A DNA stretch of 60,814 bases from UBA4738 sp002413305 (GTDB lineage: Bacteria > Actinomycetota > UBA4738). Location of the stretch: assembly GCA_036847185.1 (NCBI GenBank), contig DAIUAM010000019.1:1-60814 (forward strand). The letters are read 5' to 3'. Below, one piece after another: positions 16,607 to 25,212 of this stretch. Under the pieces are notes generated by a model that did no database searches, was not told where the DNA came from, and worked only from the letters and a program-made list of their open reading frames with translations. How positions within the stretch are numbered: position 1 is the first letter of the stretch; each line of letters begins with the position of its first letter. A program made the translations under genes and the position numbers.

Positions 16607-17415
16607 GCGCCCCTACCACGAAGCCCCGCATCGCGGTCTTCAAGCTCTCGTCCTGCGACGGCTGCCAGCTCCAGCTTCTGGACGCCGAAGAGGCCCTGCT
16701 GCAGCTGGCCGGCGCGGTCGACATCGTGTACTTCCGGGAGGCTCGCAGCCACGAGGAGCCCGGCCCGTACGACATCACGCTGGTCGAGGGTTCGATCTCC
16801 ACGCCGCAGCAGGTCGAAGAGATCAAGGAGATCCGGGCGGCATCGAAGGTTCTGATCGCCATCGGGGCCTGCGCGACGGCCGGCGGGATCCAGGCGCTTC
16901 GGAACTGGAAGCGCGACGGCTCCCACGTGGCCACCGTCTACCCCAACCCTGAGTACATCCGGTCGCTGGACACTTCCACGCCGGTCTCGGCCCACGTCCG
17001 GGTGGACCTCGAGCTCCAGGGATGCCCCATCGACCGCGGGCAGCTCCTGGGCGCCCTCACCTCGCTGCTTCGGGGCGTCGTCCCGCGTCTGTCCACCGCG
17101 ACCGTGTGCAACGAATGCAAGCGACGCGGGTTCGTCTGCGTGCTGGTGGCCAAAGGCGAGCCCTGCCTGGGACCGGTCACCCGGACCGGGTGCGGCGCGC
17201 TGTGCCCGGGCTTCGGGCGGGCCTGCTACGGCTGCTTCGGCCCGTCGCGCTCGCCCAACACCGAGAGCATGACCGAGGAGTTCCGGCGGCTCGGCCTATC
17301 CCGCAACGAGGCGGCGGACCGGTTCCGGTTCATCAACGGATGGGCCCCGGACCTCCTGGTCGCCGCGGCCGGGGACCTGTCCGACCGGCACGCGCCCGCG
17401 GGGAGCCAGCCGTGA
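16603..17415 (+). CDS. hyhS: group 3b [NiFe]-hydrogenase small subunit
   Basis: A 270-aa small subunit carrying the proximal cluster ligands (SSCDGCQLQLLD at residues about 16-27, GACAT near 88, ELQGCPID near 137) and a cysteine-rich C-terminal part (CNECKRRG, CLGPVTRTGCGALCP, CYGCFGP) for further Fe-S clusters. There is no Tat signal, so the enzyme is cytoplasmic, as expected for group 3. GTG start overlaps hyhG by four bases. Confidence 0.95.
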   Translation: MSAPTTKPRIAVFKLSSCDGCQLQLLDAEEALLQLAGAVDIVYFREARSHEEPGPYDITLVEGSISTPQQVEEIKEIRAASKVLIAIGACATAGGIQALRNWKRDGSHVATVYPNPEYIRSLDTSTPVSAHVRVDLELQGCPIDRGQLLGALTSLLRGVVPRLSTATVCNECKRRGFVCVLVAKGEPCLGPVTRTGCGALCPGFGRACYGCFGPSRSPNTESMTEEFRRLGLSRNEAADRFRFINGWAPDLLVAAAGDLSDRHAPAGSQP

Positions 17416-18752
17416 CCCACCGCGAATCGCGAACGCCGAACCGCGTGGTCGAGGTGGCCTCCCTGGCCCGGGTCGAGGGCGAGGGCGCGCTGCACGTGAA
17501 GCTCCACGGCGACCACATCGACGACCTCCGCCTGGAGATCTACGAGCCGCCCCGGTTCTTCGAGTCCTTCCTGGCCGGCCGCCACTTCTCCGAGGTGCCC
17601 GACATCGTGCCCCGCATCTGCGGGATCTGCCCGGTCGCCTACCAGATGAGCGCGATCCACGGGCTGGAGGAGCTCTTCGGAGTCCACGTCTCGCCCGGCA
17701 CGCGCGAGCTTCGCCGCCTCCTGTACCTGGCGGAGTGGATCGAAAGCCACATGCTGCACGTCCACCTGCTGGCCGCCCCGGACTTCCTCGGCTACGAGAG
17801 CGCCATCGCCATGGCGAACGGCGAGCGAGCCGCCCTGGAGCGTGGCCTGGCGCTGAAGCGCCTGGGGAACGATCTGATGGCGGCGATCGGCGGCCGGGAG
17901 ATCCACCCGGTCTCCCCCGTGGTGGGCGGGTTCTCCAAGGCCCCTCGTCGGATCGAGCTGCAGGCTTTCCTGCCCCGTCTGGAGGAGGCCGAGCGCCAGA
18001 TCCTCGGCGTGGCCGAGTGGGTAGGCGGCCTGCCCCGGCCGGTCTTCGCCCGGGAGACCGAGCTGGTGGCCCTCACCCACCCGGACGAGTATCCCGTCAA
18101 CGAAGGGATCGTGCGGTCCACGCACGGGAAGGAGTTCGCCGCCGCCGAGTTCGAAGCGGTGAGCGAGGAGCTGCAGGTCCCGCACTCGAACGCGCTGCAT
18201 TCCCGGTTCGCGGCCGGCGGCGGGTCGTACTTCGTGGGCCCCCTGGCCAGGGCGAACCTGAACGCCGAGCACTTCACCCCCCTGGCCCGGGAGGCCGCGA
18301 CGCTGGCCCACCTGCCGCTCCCGACCGACGATCCGTTCGCCTCGATCGCCGCCCGGGTGGTGGAGACGGTGCTGGCCATCCAGGAAGCATCCGAGATCGT
18401 CCGCGCCTACGTGCAACCGGAGCCCCCCCGCGTGCCGGTGGCCCCCCGCGCCGGGCGCGCCACGTGGATCACCGAGGCGCCGCGAGGCATCCTCTACCAC
18501 CGGTACGACGTCGACGCGGACGGCTCGATCCTCGCGGCGAAGATCGTCCCGCCAACGTCCCAGAACCTGCGGCACATGGAGGACGACCTCCGGGCGTTCA
18601 TCCCGACCGTCCTGGACCGGGACGACGAGGAGCTCACCCGCCTGTGCGAGATGGTGGTGCGCAACTACGACCCCTGCATCTCGTGTGCCACCCACTTCCT
18701 CACGCTGGACATGGAACGTGTTCCCGAGCGGGGGCGCCGATGCTCCGCGTGA
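17412..18752 (+). CDS. hyhL: group 3b [NiFe]-hydrogenase large subunit
   Basis: A 446-aa catalytic subunit binding the NiFe(CN)2CO centre. The four cysteine ligands are in RICGIC (Cys70, Cys73) and DPCISC (Cys422, Cys425), followed by Ala-Thr-His428. Eighteen residues follow His428; cleavage after this His by the endopeptidase encoded next should remove them. The N-terminal motif has RICGICPVAYQ, the form seen in groups 3b/3d rather than the RxCGxCxxxH of group 1. GTG start overlaps hyhS by four bases. The stop overlaps the next start by 13 bases. It is bidirectional in principle, coupling H2 to NADP(H). Confidence 0.95.
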   Translation: MTHRESRTPNRVVEVASLARVEGEGALHVKLHGDHIDDLRLEIYEPPRFFESFLAGRHFSEVPDIVPRICGICPVAYQMSAIHGLEELFGVHVSPGTRELRRLLYLAEWIESHMLHVHLLAAPDFLGYESAIAMANGERAALERGLALKRLGNDLMAAIGGREIHPVSPVVGGFSKAPRRIELQAFLPRLEEAERQILGVAEWVGGLPRPVFARETELVALTHPDEYPVNEGIVRSTHGKEFAAAEFEAVSEELQVPHSNALHSRFAAGGGSYFVGPLARANLNAEHFTPLAREAATLAHLPLPTDDPFASIAARVVETVLAIQEASEIVRAYVQPEPPRVPVAPRAGRATWITEAPRGILYHRYDVDADGSILAAKIVPPTSQNLRHMEDDLRAFIPTVLDRDDEELTRLCEMVVRNYDPCISCATHFLTLDMERVPERGRRCSA

Positions 18753-19216
18753 TCGCCTGCGGGAACCTGGACGCCCGCGACGACGCCGCTGGGCTCCTGG
18801 CCGTTCGGCGGGCCCGGCCCATCCTGGAGCTGATCCCGGGCGTCGAGGTCGTGGAGGCCCCGACCGGCTTCCACGTGCTCGACCTCCTGCACGGCGCCGA
18901 CGCGGCCATCGTGGTCGACGCGGTCGTCTGCCGTGGTCCCCGGCGGCCTGGGCGGGTCGTCCGACTCCGGGCTGTCGACGGGAACCTCCCCGTCGCGGGT
19001 TCGGCGTCGATCTCGTCGCACGGCATGAACCTCGCCGAGGCCGTCCGGCTGGCAGGCGCGCTGGGCGAGGTGCCCGAGGTCACCTTCCTCGGCCTGGAGG
19101 TCGAGGACGTCTCCATCGGCGCCGGCCTCTCGGAACGGGCGGGGGCCGGCCTTCCGGTCCTGGTGGGCGCCATCCTCGCCGAAGCCGGCCGGCTGGTCGA
19201 AGGGATGGCGGTGTGA
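18740..19216 (+). CDS. hydrogenase maturation endopeptidase (HycI/HybD family)
   Basis: A 158-aa protease of the M52 family that trims the C terminus of HyhL after nickel insertion. It starts LRVIACGNLDARDDAAG, the GNxxxxDD-type nickel-recognition loop, and has VDAVVCRGPRRPG and SSHGMNLAEAVRLAG as in other members. The ATG lies inside the end of hyhL (13-base overlap) and is coupled to it; GTGA links it to hypF. Confidence 0.9.
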   Translation: MLRVIACGNLDARDDAAGLLAVRRARPILELIPGVEVVEAPTGFHVLDLLHGADAAIVVDAVVCRGPRRPGRVVRLRAVDGNLPVAGSASISSHGMNLAEAVRLAGALGEVPEVTFLGLEVEDVSIGAGLSERAGAGLPVLVGAILAEAGRLVEGMAV

Positions 19217-21564
19217 AGGCCCGCCCGGCGACCGTGGCCCCAGGCGCCGATCCGGGCGACCCGGCCCCTCCGGCACTCTCTCCCGTGGCCTGGGTCCCGG
19301 CGGGCCGCCTGATCGAGGTGACCGGCCTGGTCCAAGGGGTCGGCTTCCGGCCTTTCGTCTGGCGACTGGCCCAGCGGTACGGCCTGACCGGCTGGGTACT
19401 GAACCGGAGTGGGATGGTCGAAGTGGTCGTCGAGGGCGAGCCGGCGGCACTGGACGCGTTCTGCCGCGACCTCTCCGCCCAGGCGCCACCGCTGGCATCC
19501 GTCGAGTCCGTCCGGTGGTGGCCGCGGCAGCCGGTGGGCATGGCCCGGTTCGAGGTCGAGTCCAGCATCGAAGCCGAAGGGGAAGGCGACCACCTCGTCT
19601 CGCCAGACGTCGCCACCTGCCCCGCCTGTCTGGCGGAGCTGTTCGACCCGGCCGACCGGCGGTTCGGGTATCCCTTCATCAATTGCACGGATTGCGGTCC
19701 GCGGTTCACGATCATCGAATCCCTCCCGTACGACCGGGACCGGACCAGCATGCGCGCGTTCCCGCTGTGCGAGCCCTGCGCCCGCGAGTACCGCGATCCG
19801 GCCGACCGGCGCTTCCATGCCGAGCCGGTGGCGTGCCCCGAATGCGGCCCCCACCTCACCCTCCTCGATGCGGTGTGGGGGCCGCTTCCGGGCGCTCCGG
19901 TGGAGACGGCAGCCGCGCTGCTCGCCGAGGGCCGGATCGTGGCGGTGAAGGGGCTCGGCGGCTTCCACCTGGCCTGCGACGCCCGGAACGACCGGGCGGT
20001 GGCCGAGCTTCGCCGCCGCAAGGGCCGGCCCGACAAGCCGTTCGCCGTCATGGTGCCGACCCTGGATATGGCGGCAGAACTGTTCGACGTCACGCCGGGC
20101 GAAGCGCAGCTCCTGTCGTCGCCGCAAGCCCCGATCGTCCTGGTCGAGGACCGGGGTGGACTGTCCCCGTTCGTCGCTCCCGGCTTCGGCCGCCAGGGCG
20201 CGATGCTGCCGGCCACGCCCCTGCACCACCTGCTCCTTCGCGCCGCGAACCGCCCGCTGGTCATGACCAGCGGGAACCGGACGGACGAGCCGATCTGCGT
20301 GACCGACGCGCAGGCCCGGCGCCGGCTGACCGGGGTCGCCGACGCCTTCCTGACCCACAACCGGGAGATCGTCGCGCGGTACGACGACTCCGTGGCGAAG
20401 GTTCGCGGGACGTCCCTCTACGTATTGCGCCGGGCGCGAGGCTTCGCCCCGTCCCCGATCGAACTAGCCGCCCTCGTTCCACCGGTGTTCGGCGCGGGGG
20501 CAGAGCTCCACGGGGCGTTCTGTCTCGCCGCTGGACGACGGGCATTCCTCTCCCAGCACATCGGGGACCTGGATTCCGAGGAGGCGATGCACGCCTACCG
20601 CGAGGCGTTCGACCGGTCCCGGGCCCTCTTCGAGATCGAACCGGAAGCGGTGGCGCACGACCTGCACCCGGACTTCCTGTCGACCCGGTTCGCCCAGGAG
20701 GTCGCCGCGGCCGCCGGGATCCCGGCCGTGGCCGTTCAGCACCATCACGCCCACGTGGCGGCGGTGATGGCCGAGCACGGACTGGTCGACGGACGGGTCA
20801 TCGGGATCGCCTTCGATGGATTCGGGCTGGGCGACGACGGGACCTCGTGGGGTGGGGAGTTCCTCGTGGCCAGCCTGGCGACGGCCGAACGGGTGGGGCA
20901 CCTCCGCCAGGTCCGGCAGCCGGGGGCCGATGCGGCGGTCCGCAACCCCATCCGCATGGCGCTGGCCCACGCGGCCGACGCGGACGTGCTCAAGGAGGCG
21001 CTGCGGATCCTCGGGAAGGACCGGTCGGACGTCAAGGCGGTTCTCCAGCAGATCGGATCCGGGTTCAATTCGCCGCTGACCAGCTCGGCCGGGCGGTTGT
21101 TCGACGCCATCTCCGCCCTGACGGGCGTGTGTCGCCGGGCGAGCTTCGAGGGCCAGCCGGCCATGCTGCTCGAAGAGGCCGCCGACCCGTCGGCCACCTA
21201 CGAGTACCCCTTCGAGGTGGGTATGGAGGCGGGCGAGGTCGTCGTTGACACCCGGCCGCTGATCGCCGCGGTGGTGAGGGATCTGGCCCGGGGACGCCAC
21301 GCGAGCGAGGTGGCCGGCCGGTTCCACCGAACGCTCACCGCTGCCACGGTCTCGGTGACCCGGTTGATCCGCGGTCAGACCGGCCTGAACCGGGTGGCCC
21401 TCTCGGGAGGGGTGTTCGCCAACGACCTGTTCGCCTCGGACCTCGCCGCGCGCCTGGGCTCCTGCGACTTCGAGGTCTTCCTCCCTCACCAGGTCCCGGT
21501 GGGGGACGGCGGCATCGCCCTGGGGCAGGCTCTGGTGGCCGCGGCCCGGATCGGGGGGGCGTGA
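19213..21564 (+). CDS. hypF: carbamoyltransferase HypF
   Basis: A 783-aa protein that makes the carbamoyl group used for the CN ligands. An acylphosphatase domain (VQGVGFRPFVW, residues 40-50), two CxxC-x18-CxxC zinc fingers (CPACLAELFD, CTDCGPRF, CEPCAREY, CPECGPHL), a YrdC-like domain (KGLGGFHLACDARND, KPFAVM) and a Kae1-like C-terminal domain (HHHAHVAAVMAEHGL, FDGFGLGDDG) follow in the usual order and full length. GTG start, overlapping the endopeptidase by four bases. The 25-residue N-terminal tail before the acylphosphatase domain is extra. Confidence 0.96.
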   Translation: MKARPATVAPGADPGDPAPPALSPVAWVPAGRLIEVTGLVQGVGFRPFVWRLAQRYGLTGWVLNRSGMVEVVVEGEPAALDAFCRDLSAQAPPLASVESVRWWPRQPVGMARFEVESSIEAEGEGDHLVSPDVATCPACLAELFDPADRRFGYPFINCTDCGPRFTIIESLPYDRDRTSMRAFPLCEPCAREYRDPADRRFHAEPVACPECGPHLTLLDAVWGPLPGAPVETAAALLAEGRIVAVKGLGGFHLACDARNDRAVAELRRRKGRPDKPFAVMVPTLDMAAELFDVTPGEAQLLSSPQAPIVLVEDRGGLSPFVAPGFGRQGAMLPATPLHHLLLRAANRPLVMTSGNRTDEPICVTDAQARRRLTGVADAFLTHNREIVARYDDSVAKVRGTSLYVLRRARGFAPSPIELAALVPPVFGAGAELHGAFCLAAGRRAFLSQHIGDLDSEEAMHAYREAFDRSRALFEIEPEAVAHDLHPDFLSTRFAQEVAAAAGIPAVAVQHHHAHVAAVMAEHGLVDGRVIGIAFDGFGLGDDGTSWGGEFLVASLATAERVGHLRQVRQPGADAAVRNPIRMALAHAADADVLKEALRILGKDRSDVKAVLQQIGSGFNSPLTSSAGRLFDAISALTGVCRRASFEGQPAMLLEEAADPSATYEYPFEVGMEAGEVVVDTRPLIAAVVRDLARGRHASEVAGRFHRTLTAATVSVTRLIRGQTGLNRVALSGGVFANDLFASDLAARLGSCDFEVFLPHQVPVGDGGIALGQALVAAARIGGA

Positions 21565-21567
21565 CCG

Positions 21568-21831
21568 ATGTGTCTCGGCGTCCCCGGCAGGATCACCGAG
21601 GTGTTCGAACGCGAAGGTTTGCGCATGGGCACGGTGGACTTCGGAGGGATCCGCCGCGAGGCCTGCCTCCAGTACGCTCCGGAGGCCGCCGTCGGCACCT
21701 ACGTGATCGTCCACGTCGGGTTCGCGATCTCCATCGTGGACGAGGATTCGGCGGCCCGGTCGTACGCGCTGCTCGCCGAGATGGGGAACCTGGAGGGCAT
21801 CGACCTGCCGGTCCCGGAGGGCGCGCCGTGA
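21568..21831 (+). CDS. hypC: hydrogenase assembly chaperone HypC
   Basis: An 87-aa chaperone starting MCLGVPGRI; the Cys after Met carries the Fe(CN)2CO group during transfer to HyhL, together with HypD. It is three bases after hypF and overlaps hypD by four bases. Length and motif are standard. Confidence 0.96.
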   Translation: MCLGVPGRITEVFEREGLRMGTVDFGGIRREACLQYAPEAAVGTYVIVHVGFAISIVDEDSAARSYALLAEMGNLEGIDLPVPEGAP

Positions 21832-22937
21832 GGTACGTCGACGAATACCGGGACACGCGGATCGCGAGGGCGCTCCTCGCGGACATCGCCGCCACCGTCA
21901 CACGGCCCTGGACGATCATGGAGGTCTGCGGGGGCCAGACGCACACGCTGATCCGCCAGGGCATCGACCAGTTGCTGCCGGCGGAGGTCGACCTCGTGCA
22001 CGGGCCGGGCTGCCCGGTGTGCGTGACGCCGTTGGCGGTGATCGACCGAGCCATCGCCATCGCCAAGCGCCCGGGGACCATCCTGTGTTCGTTCGGCGAC
22101 ATGCTCCGGGTACCGGGCTCGAAGGAGGACCTGTTCCAGGCTCGGGCGGCCGGGGCGGATGCGCGTGTGGTGTACTCGCCGATGGACGCCCTGGCCATCG
22201 CCCGGCGCGAGCCGGACAAGATCGTCGTCTTCTTCGCTGTCGGGTTCGAGACGACCGCGCCGGCCAACGCCATGGCGGTACGACAGGCGAAGGCCCTCGG
22301 CGTCGAGAACTTCGCGCTGCTGGTCGCCCACGTGTTGGTCCCGCCCGCGATGCTGGCCGTGCTCGCCGCGCCGGGCAACCGCGTGCAGGGGTTCCTTGCC
22401 CCCGGCCACGTCTGCACGATCGCCGGCTGGACCGAGTACGAGCCGATCGCCGGCGCCTTCCACGTGCCGATCGTGGTCACGGGCTTCGAACCGCTCGACC
22501 TGCTGGAGGGCATCCGGATGGTCGTCGAGCAGCTCGAGTCGGGACGGGCGGAGGTGGAGAACCAGTACGTCCGGAGCGTCCAGCGGGCCGGGAACCTCCC
22601 TGCCCAGCAGGTCCTGGCCGAGGTCTTCGAGCCCTGCGATCGGGCATGGCGGGGCCTCGGCGTGATCCCCGCGAGCGGGCTCCGGCTGCGGGAGGCGTAC
22701 CGCGCGCACGACGCGGAGGTGCTGTTCCCCGCCCAGGGGCCGGAGGCCGAGGAGTCCGAACGCTGCATCGCGGGCCAGGTCCTTATCGGCAGGGCGAAGC
22801 CGGACCAGTGCCCGGCGTTCGGGACGGAGTGCAGCCCCGAGCACCCGCTGGGGGCGCCCATGGTTTCGCCCGAAGGGGCCTGTGCGGCCTACTTCCTGGC
22901 CGGGCGCACCCGCCGGGTCGAGGAGGTTCGAACGTGA
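21828..22937 (+). CDS. hypD: hydrogenase formation protein HypD
   Basis: A 369-aa scaffold with a [4Fe-4S] cluster, where the Fe(CN)2CO unit is built with HypC and HypE. Typical segments are MEVCGGQTHT, HGPGCPVCVTP, GFETTAPANA, GHVCTIAGW and CPAFGTECSPEHPLGAPMVS (the C-terminal cluster cysteines). GTG start, coupled to hypC. Confidence 0.96.
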   Translation: MRYVDEYRDTRIARALLADIAATVTRPWTIMEVCGGQTHTLIRQGIDQLLPAEVDLVHGPGCPVCVTPLAVIDRAIAIAKRPGTILCSFGDMLRVPGSKEDLFQARAAGADARVVYSPMDALAIARREPDKIVVFFAVGFETTAPANAMAVRQAKALGVENFALLVAHVLVPPAMLAVLAAPGNRVQGFLAPGHVCTIAGWTEYEPIAGAFHVPIVVTGFEPLDLLEGIRMVVEQLESGRAEVENQYVRSVQRAGNLPAQQVLAEVFEPCDRAWRGLGVIPASGLRLREAYRAHDAEVLFPAQGPEAEESERCIAGQVLIGRAKPDQCPAFGTECSPEHPLGAPMVSPEGACAAYFLAGRTRRVEEVRT

Positions 22938-23986
22938 CCGGTGCCGGCGAGGCCTTCGCCCTGCAGTGCCCGGCCCCGCTCCCGCCGGGGGGGTCGGTGC
23001 TGATCGGGCACGGGAGCGGCGGGAAGCTGACCGCGGAGCTGATCCGGACCGTCTTCGTTCCCGCGTTCGGCGGGAGGGAGCTGGCGAAGCTCGGCGACGC
23101 CGCCGTGGTGGAGATGGGCGCGCTCTGCGTGGCCTTCACCACCGACTCGTTCGTGGTGGACCCGCCCGAGTTCCCCGGGTCGGACATCGGGGCCTTGGCG
23201 GTCAACGGCACGGTGAACGACCTGGCCATGATGGGTGCCACCCCCCTGTATATGGCCACGGCGTTCATCCTCGAGGAGGGTTTCCCGATGGATACGTTGC
23301 GGCGGATCGTGGCGTCCATGGCCGATGCCGCGAGGACCGCCGGCGTCGAGCTGGTCACCGGCGACACGAAGGTCGTCGAGCGGGGGAGCGGAGACGGCGT
23401 GTTCATCACCACCAGCGGGATCGGGCTGGTCCCGCCCGGCGTGCTGATCGGGCCCGACCGGGCCCGTCCCGGCGACGTCGTGCTGGTGTCCGGGCCGATC
23501 GGGTCGCACGGGGTCGCGGTGATGTCCCGGCGAGCCGGGATCGGATTCGACGCGGACGTGGCCAGCGACACCGCCCCGCTCACCGGGCTCGTCCAGGCGA
23601 TGCTGGCGGCCGGGGACGTCCGGTGCCTGCGCGACGCGACCCGCGGCGGCGTGGCCAGCGTGCTGAACGAGCTGGCGGAAGCGTCCGGGGTGTCGATCAC
23701 CGTTCGCGACGAGGACCTACCCGTGCTGGAGCCGGTTCGCGCGGCGTGCGAGATGCTCGGCCTGGACCCGGTCTATGTTGCGAACGAAGGGGTCTGCGTT
23801 GCGATCGTCGCGCCCGGCGATGCGGGGTCGGTCTTGGCTGCGGCCCGCAGCGTTCCTGCCGGCGCGCGGGCCGAGATCGTGGGCGTGGTGGAAGCGGGTC
23901 CCGCGCGGGTTCGCATGGAGACGGGGCTGGGCGTGACACGCTCACTGATCATGCTGGCCGGCGGGCAGCTCCCCCGCATCTGCTGA
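22934..23986 (+). CDS. hypE: carbamoyl dehydratase HypE
   Basis: A 350-aa PurM-like ATPase that dehydrates the carbamoyl group on its own C-terminal cysteine to cyanide. The C terminus ends exactly in PRIC, the modified Cys. N-terminal GHGSGGKL and GALAVNGTVNDLAMMGA are typical. It is the last gene of the operon. No hypA or hypB (nickel delivery) is present in the window; they may lie elsewhere. Confidence 0.96.
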   Translation: MTGAGEAFALQCPAPLPPGGSVLIGHGSGGKLTAELIRTVFVPAFGGRELAKLGDAAVVEMGALCVAFTTDSFVVDPPEFPGSDIGALAVNGTVNDLAMMGATPLYMATAFILEEGFPMDTLRRIVASMADAARTAGVELVTGDTKVVERGSGDGVFITTSGIGLVPPGVLIGPDRARPGDVVLVSGPIGSHGVAVMSRRAGIGFDADVASDTAPLTGLVQAMLAAGDVRCLRDATRGGVASVLNELAEASGVSITVRDEDLPVLEPVRAACEMLGLDPVYVANEGVCVAIVAPGDAGSVLAAARSVPAGARAEIVGVVEAGPARVRMETGLGVTRSLIMLAGGQLPRIC

Positions 23987-24031
23987 CCCGATCCGATCCG
24001 CCCGCTCGATCCACCCGGTCCCGAACGAGCG

Positions 24032-24065
24032 GAGAGGCCCGGGAGGGGATGCGCCCGGGCCTCTC
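24032..24065 (+). terminator. 12-bp GC hairpin after the hyh-hyp operon
   Basis: Arms GAGAGGCCCGGG and CCCGGGCCTCTC pair perfectly around a 10-base loop, 46 bases past the hypE stop. There is no U-run, as often in high-GC actinobacteria. It also lies just 3' of the leftward gene ending at 24082, so it could end both transcripts. Confidence 0.6.
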
Positions 24066-24081
24066 GCGCGACCGGAGCTCG

Positions 24082-24327
24082 CTACGGGCTCTGCTGGAGG
24101 AACGGCCCGCCGGCCCCTGCGGCGCGGGCCGTTCCTGACGGAAGGGTCGCGACACCGGTCGGGGCACGTGCTCCGGAGAGGCTGGCCGCCCGCGCCGGGC
24201 TCGTTCCCGAGCCTTCCCAGTGGAGGATGAGAGTCCTGGGGTAGCGGGAAGACATGGGCGCGGGGTGGCCAGCCACCGTGGGCGGCTCCGTCGCGACCGT
24301 GACTCGAAGCTCTTCGCTCCGTCTCAT
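24082..24327 (-). CDS. small hypothetical protein (81 aa)
   Basis: I do not recognise the family. It starts RRSEELRVTVATEPPTVAG, with TLILHWEGSGTSPAR in the middle and an Ala/Gly/Ser-rich end. Support for a real gene is AAGGAGG seven bases before the ATG at 24327 and a perfect DosR-like box 75 bases upstream. A second ATG nine bases further up, in another frame, would give a much less natural basic protein. No signal peptide or membrane helix is evident. Confidence 0.5.
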   Translation of the reverse strand: MRRSEELRVTVATEPPTVAGHPAPMSSRYPRTLILHWEGSGTSPARAASLSGARAPTGVATLPSGTARAAGAGGPFLQQSP

Positions 24328-24401
24328 CGGCCATCCTCCTTCCGCGTCGCGACGTCACCGTTCGATGCATCCAGTTTCGGCCGGCCCGGCCCGCTGCGAC
24401 C

Positions 24402-24415
24402 GGGGCGACCGGCCC
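24402..24415. promoter_or_regulatory. DosR/OsdR-like box, full consensus match
   Basis: GGGGCGACCGGCCC fits all ten fixed positions of GGGNCGNNCGNCCC. It is 75 bases upstream of the 81-aa gene and 53 bases past the stop of the leftward gene at 24468. Confidence 0.55.
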
Positions 24416-24467
24416 GGCGGGTTCGGGACCTCCCGGTCCGGCCCCGGGATTTCGAGCGGGAAGACCC

Positions 24468-24782
24468 TCATGGCAGCGGATGCGAACCTCCCGTGGTGGG
24501 GACGGGCGCGCTGGTGGTCATCGTCCCGTTCGCGCCGGCGCCCGCGGCGATGACTCGAACGCCCGGGTTCTTCGACCCTGGGCCGGCGATGACGACGCGG
24601 CTCCCCGCGGGGACGTAGACGACCTGGGGAGCGGCGGTGGCTGCCGGCCGCGGCATCGCGTGGATCGCCGCCCAGGGCAGGACGAAGCTCACCGCGCCGG
24701 CCGCGGCCGCCCAGATCCGGATGGCGCGTTTCGACGCTCGCCTGCGCCGCGGGGCCGGGTGTCCGTTGGCGACCTCAGTCAT
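24468..24782 (-). CDS. small single-helix membrane/exported protein (cassette copy 1, gene 2)
   Basis: A 104-aa protein of no known family. A basic N terminus (PRRRRASKRAIR) is followed by one hydrophobic helix (IWAAAAGAVSFVLPWAAIHA, about 23-42) and an extracytosolic tail with VVYVPAGSRVVIAGPGS, ending in GGSHPLP. It is clearly related to the protein at 30066-30380: same length, same RxRRxxKRxxR-helix start with SF-L-PW in the helix, and the same GGSHP end. ATG 24782 has AGGGAG eight bases upstream and overlaps the gene before it by eight bases. Confidence 0.7.
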   Translation of the reverse strand: MTEVANGHPAPRRRRASKRAIRIWAAAAGAVSFVLPWAAIHAMPRPAATAAPQVVYVPAGSRVVIAGPGSKNPGVRVIAAGAGANGTMTTSAPVPTTGGSHPLP

Positions 24783-24969
24783 CGCGTTCACTCCCTTCGC
24801 CGACTCCCACGGGGATGGCAGGCGGCGCGAGGGCGGGAGCGACCGCGCGGACGATCACCTGCCGGCTCCCCGCGTGCAACGCTGCGGCCTGATGCTGCGC
24901 CCCGACCATCCCGGCCATGAGCGCCCCGACCAGTCCCGCCGCGATCATCAATGCCGATGTCCTGCTCAT
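24775..24969 (-). CDS. small single-helix membrane/exported protein (cassette copy 1, gene 1)
   Basis: A 64-aa protein: MSRTSALMIAAGLVGALMAG is a signal or anchor helix, then a short tail (SRQVIVRAVAPALAPP) and an acidic end. It corresponds to the start of the 111-aa protein at 29741-30076 (KRSALLTSGGLLMALMAGIV). GGAGG lies six bases before the ATG. It is divergent from the AsnC-type gene, with two DosR-like boxes between them. Confidence 0.65.
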   Translation of the reverse strand: MSRTSALMIAAGLVGALMAGMVGAQHQAAALHAGSRQVIVRAVAPALAPPAIPVGVGEGSERDD

Positions 24970-25117
24970 GTTCGACCTCCTTGCCTCGAAGGCTCGGTTC
25001 GGTCTCCACCATGCGCCCGCCCGCCTCAGGGGAACCTCAGGTGTCAGTCAGGGGAGTCGGGCCGATGCCGGTCGCCACGGGTTCACAACAGGGGCGCCAC
25101 CAGGCCGCTACAGGTGC

Positions 25118-25131
25118 GGGGCCTCCGGCCC
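25118..25131. promoter_or_regulatory. DosR/OsdR-like box
   Basis: GGGGCCTCCGGCCC, 9 of 10 positions. It sits 41 bp (about four helical turns) from the second box at 25159, in the 243-bp divergent region between cassette copy 1 and the AsnC-type gene. Confidence 0.5.
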
Positions 25132-25158
25132 TCGCAAGCCGGGCCGTCCGCCTCTGCT

Positions 25159-25172
25159 GGGCCGTTCGGCCT
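25159..25172. promoter_or_regulatory. DosR/OsdR-like box
   Basis: GGGCCGTTCGGCCT, 9 of 10 positions, 40 bases upstream of the AsnC-type ATG, about where a class II activator site or the -35 region would be. Confidence 0.55.
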
Positions 25173-25212
25173 GGCGACACACTGGCTTCACCACGTGAGG
25201 AAGGAGAGTCCG

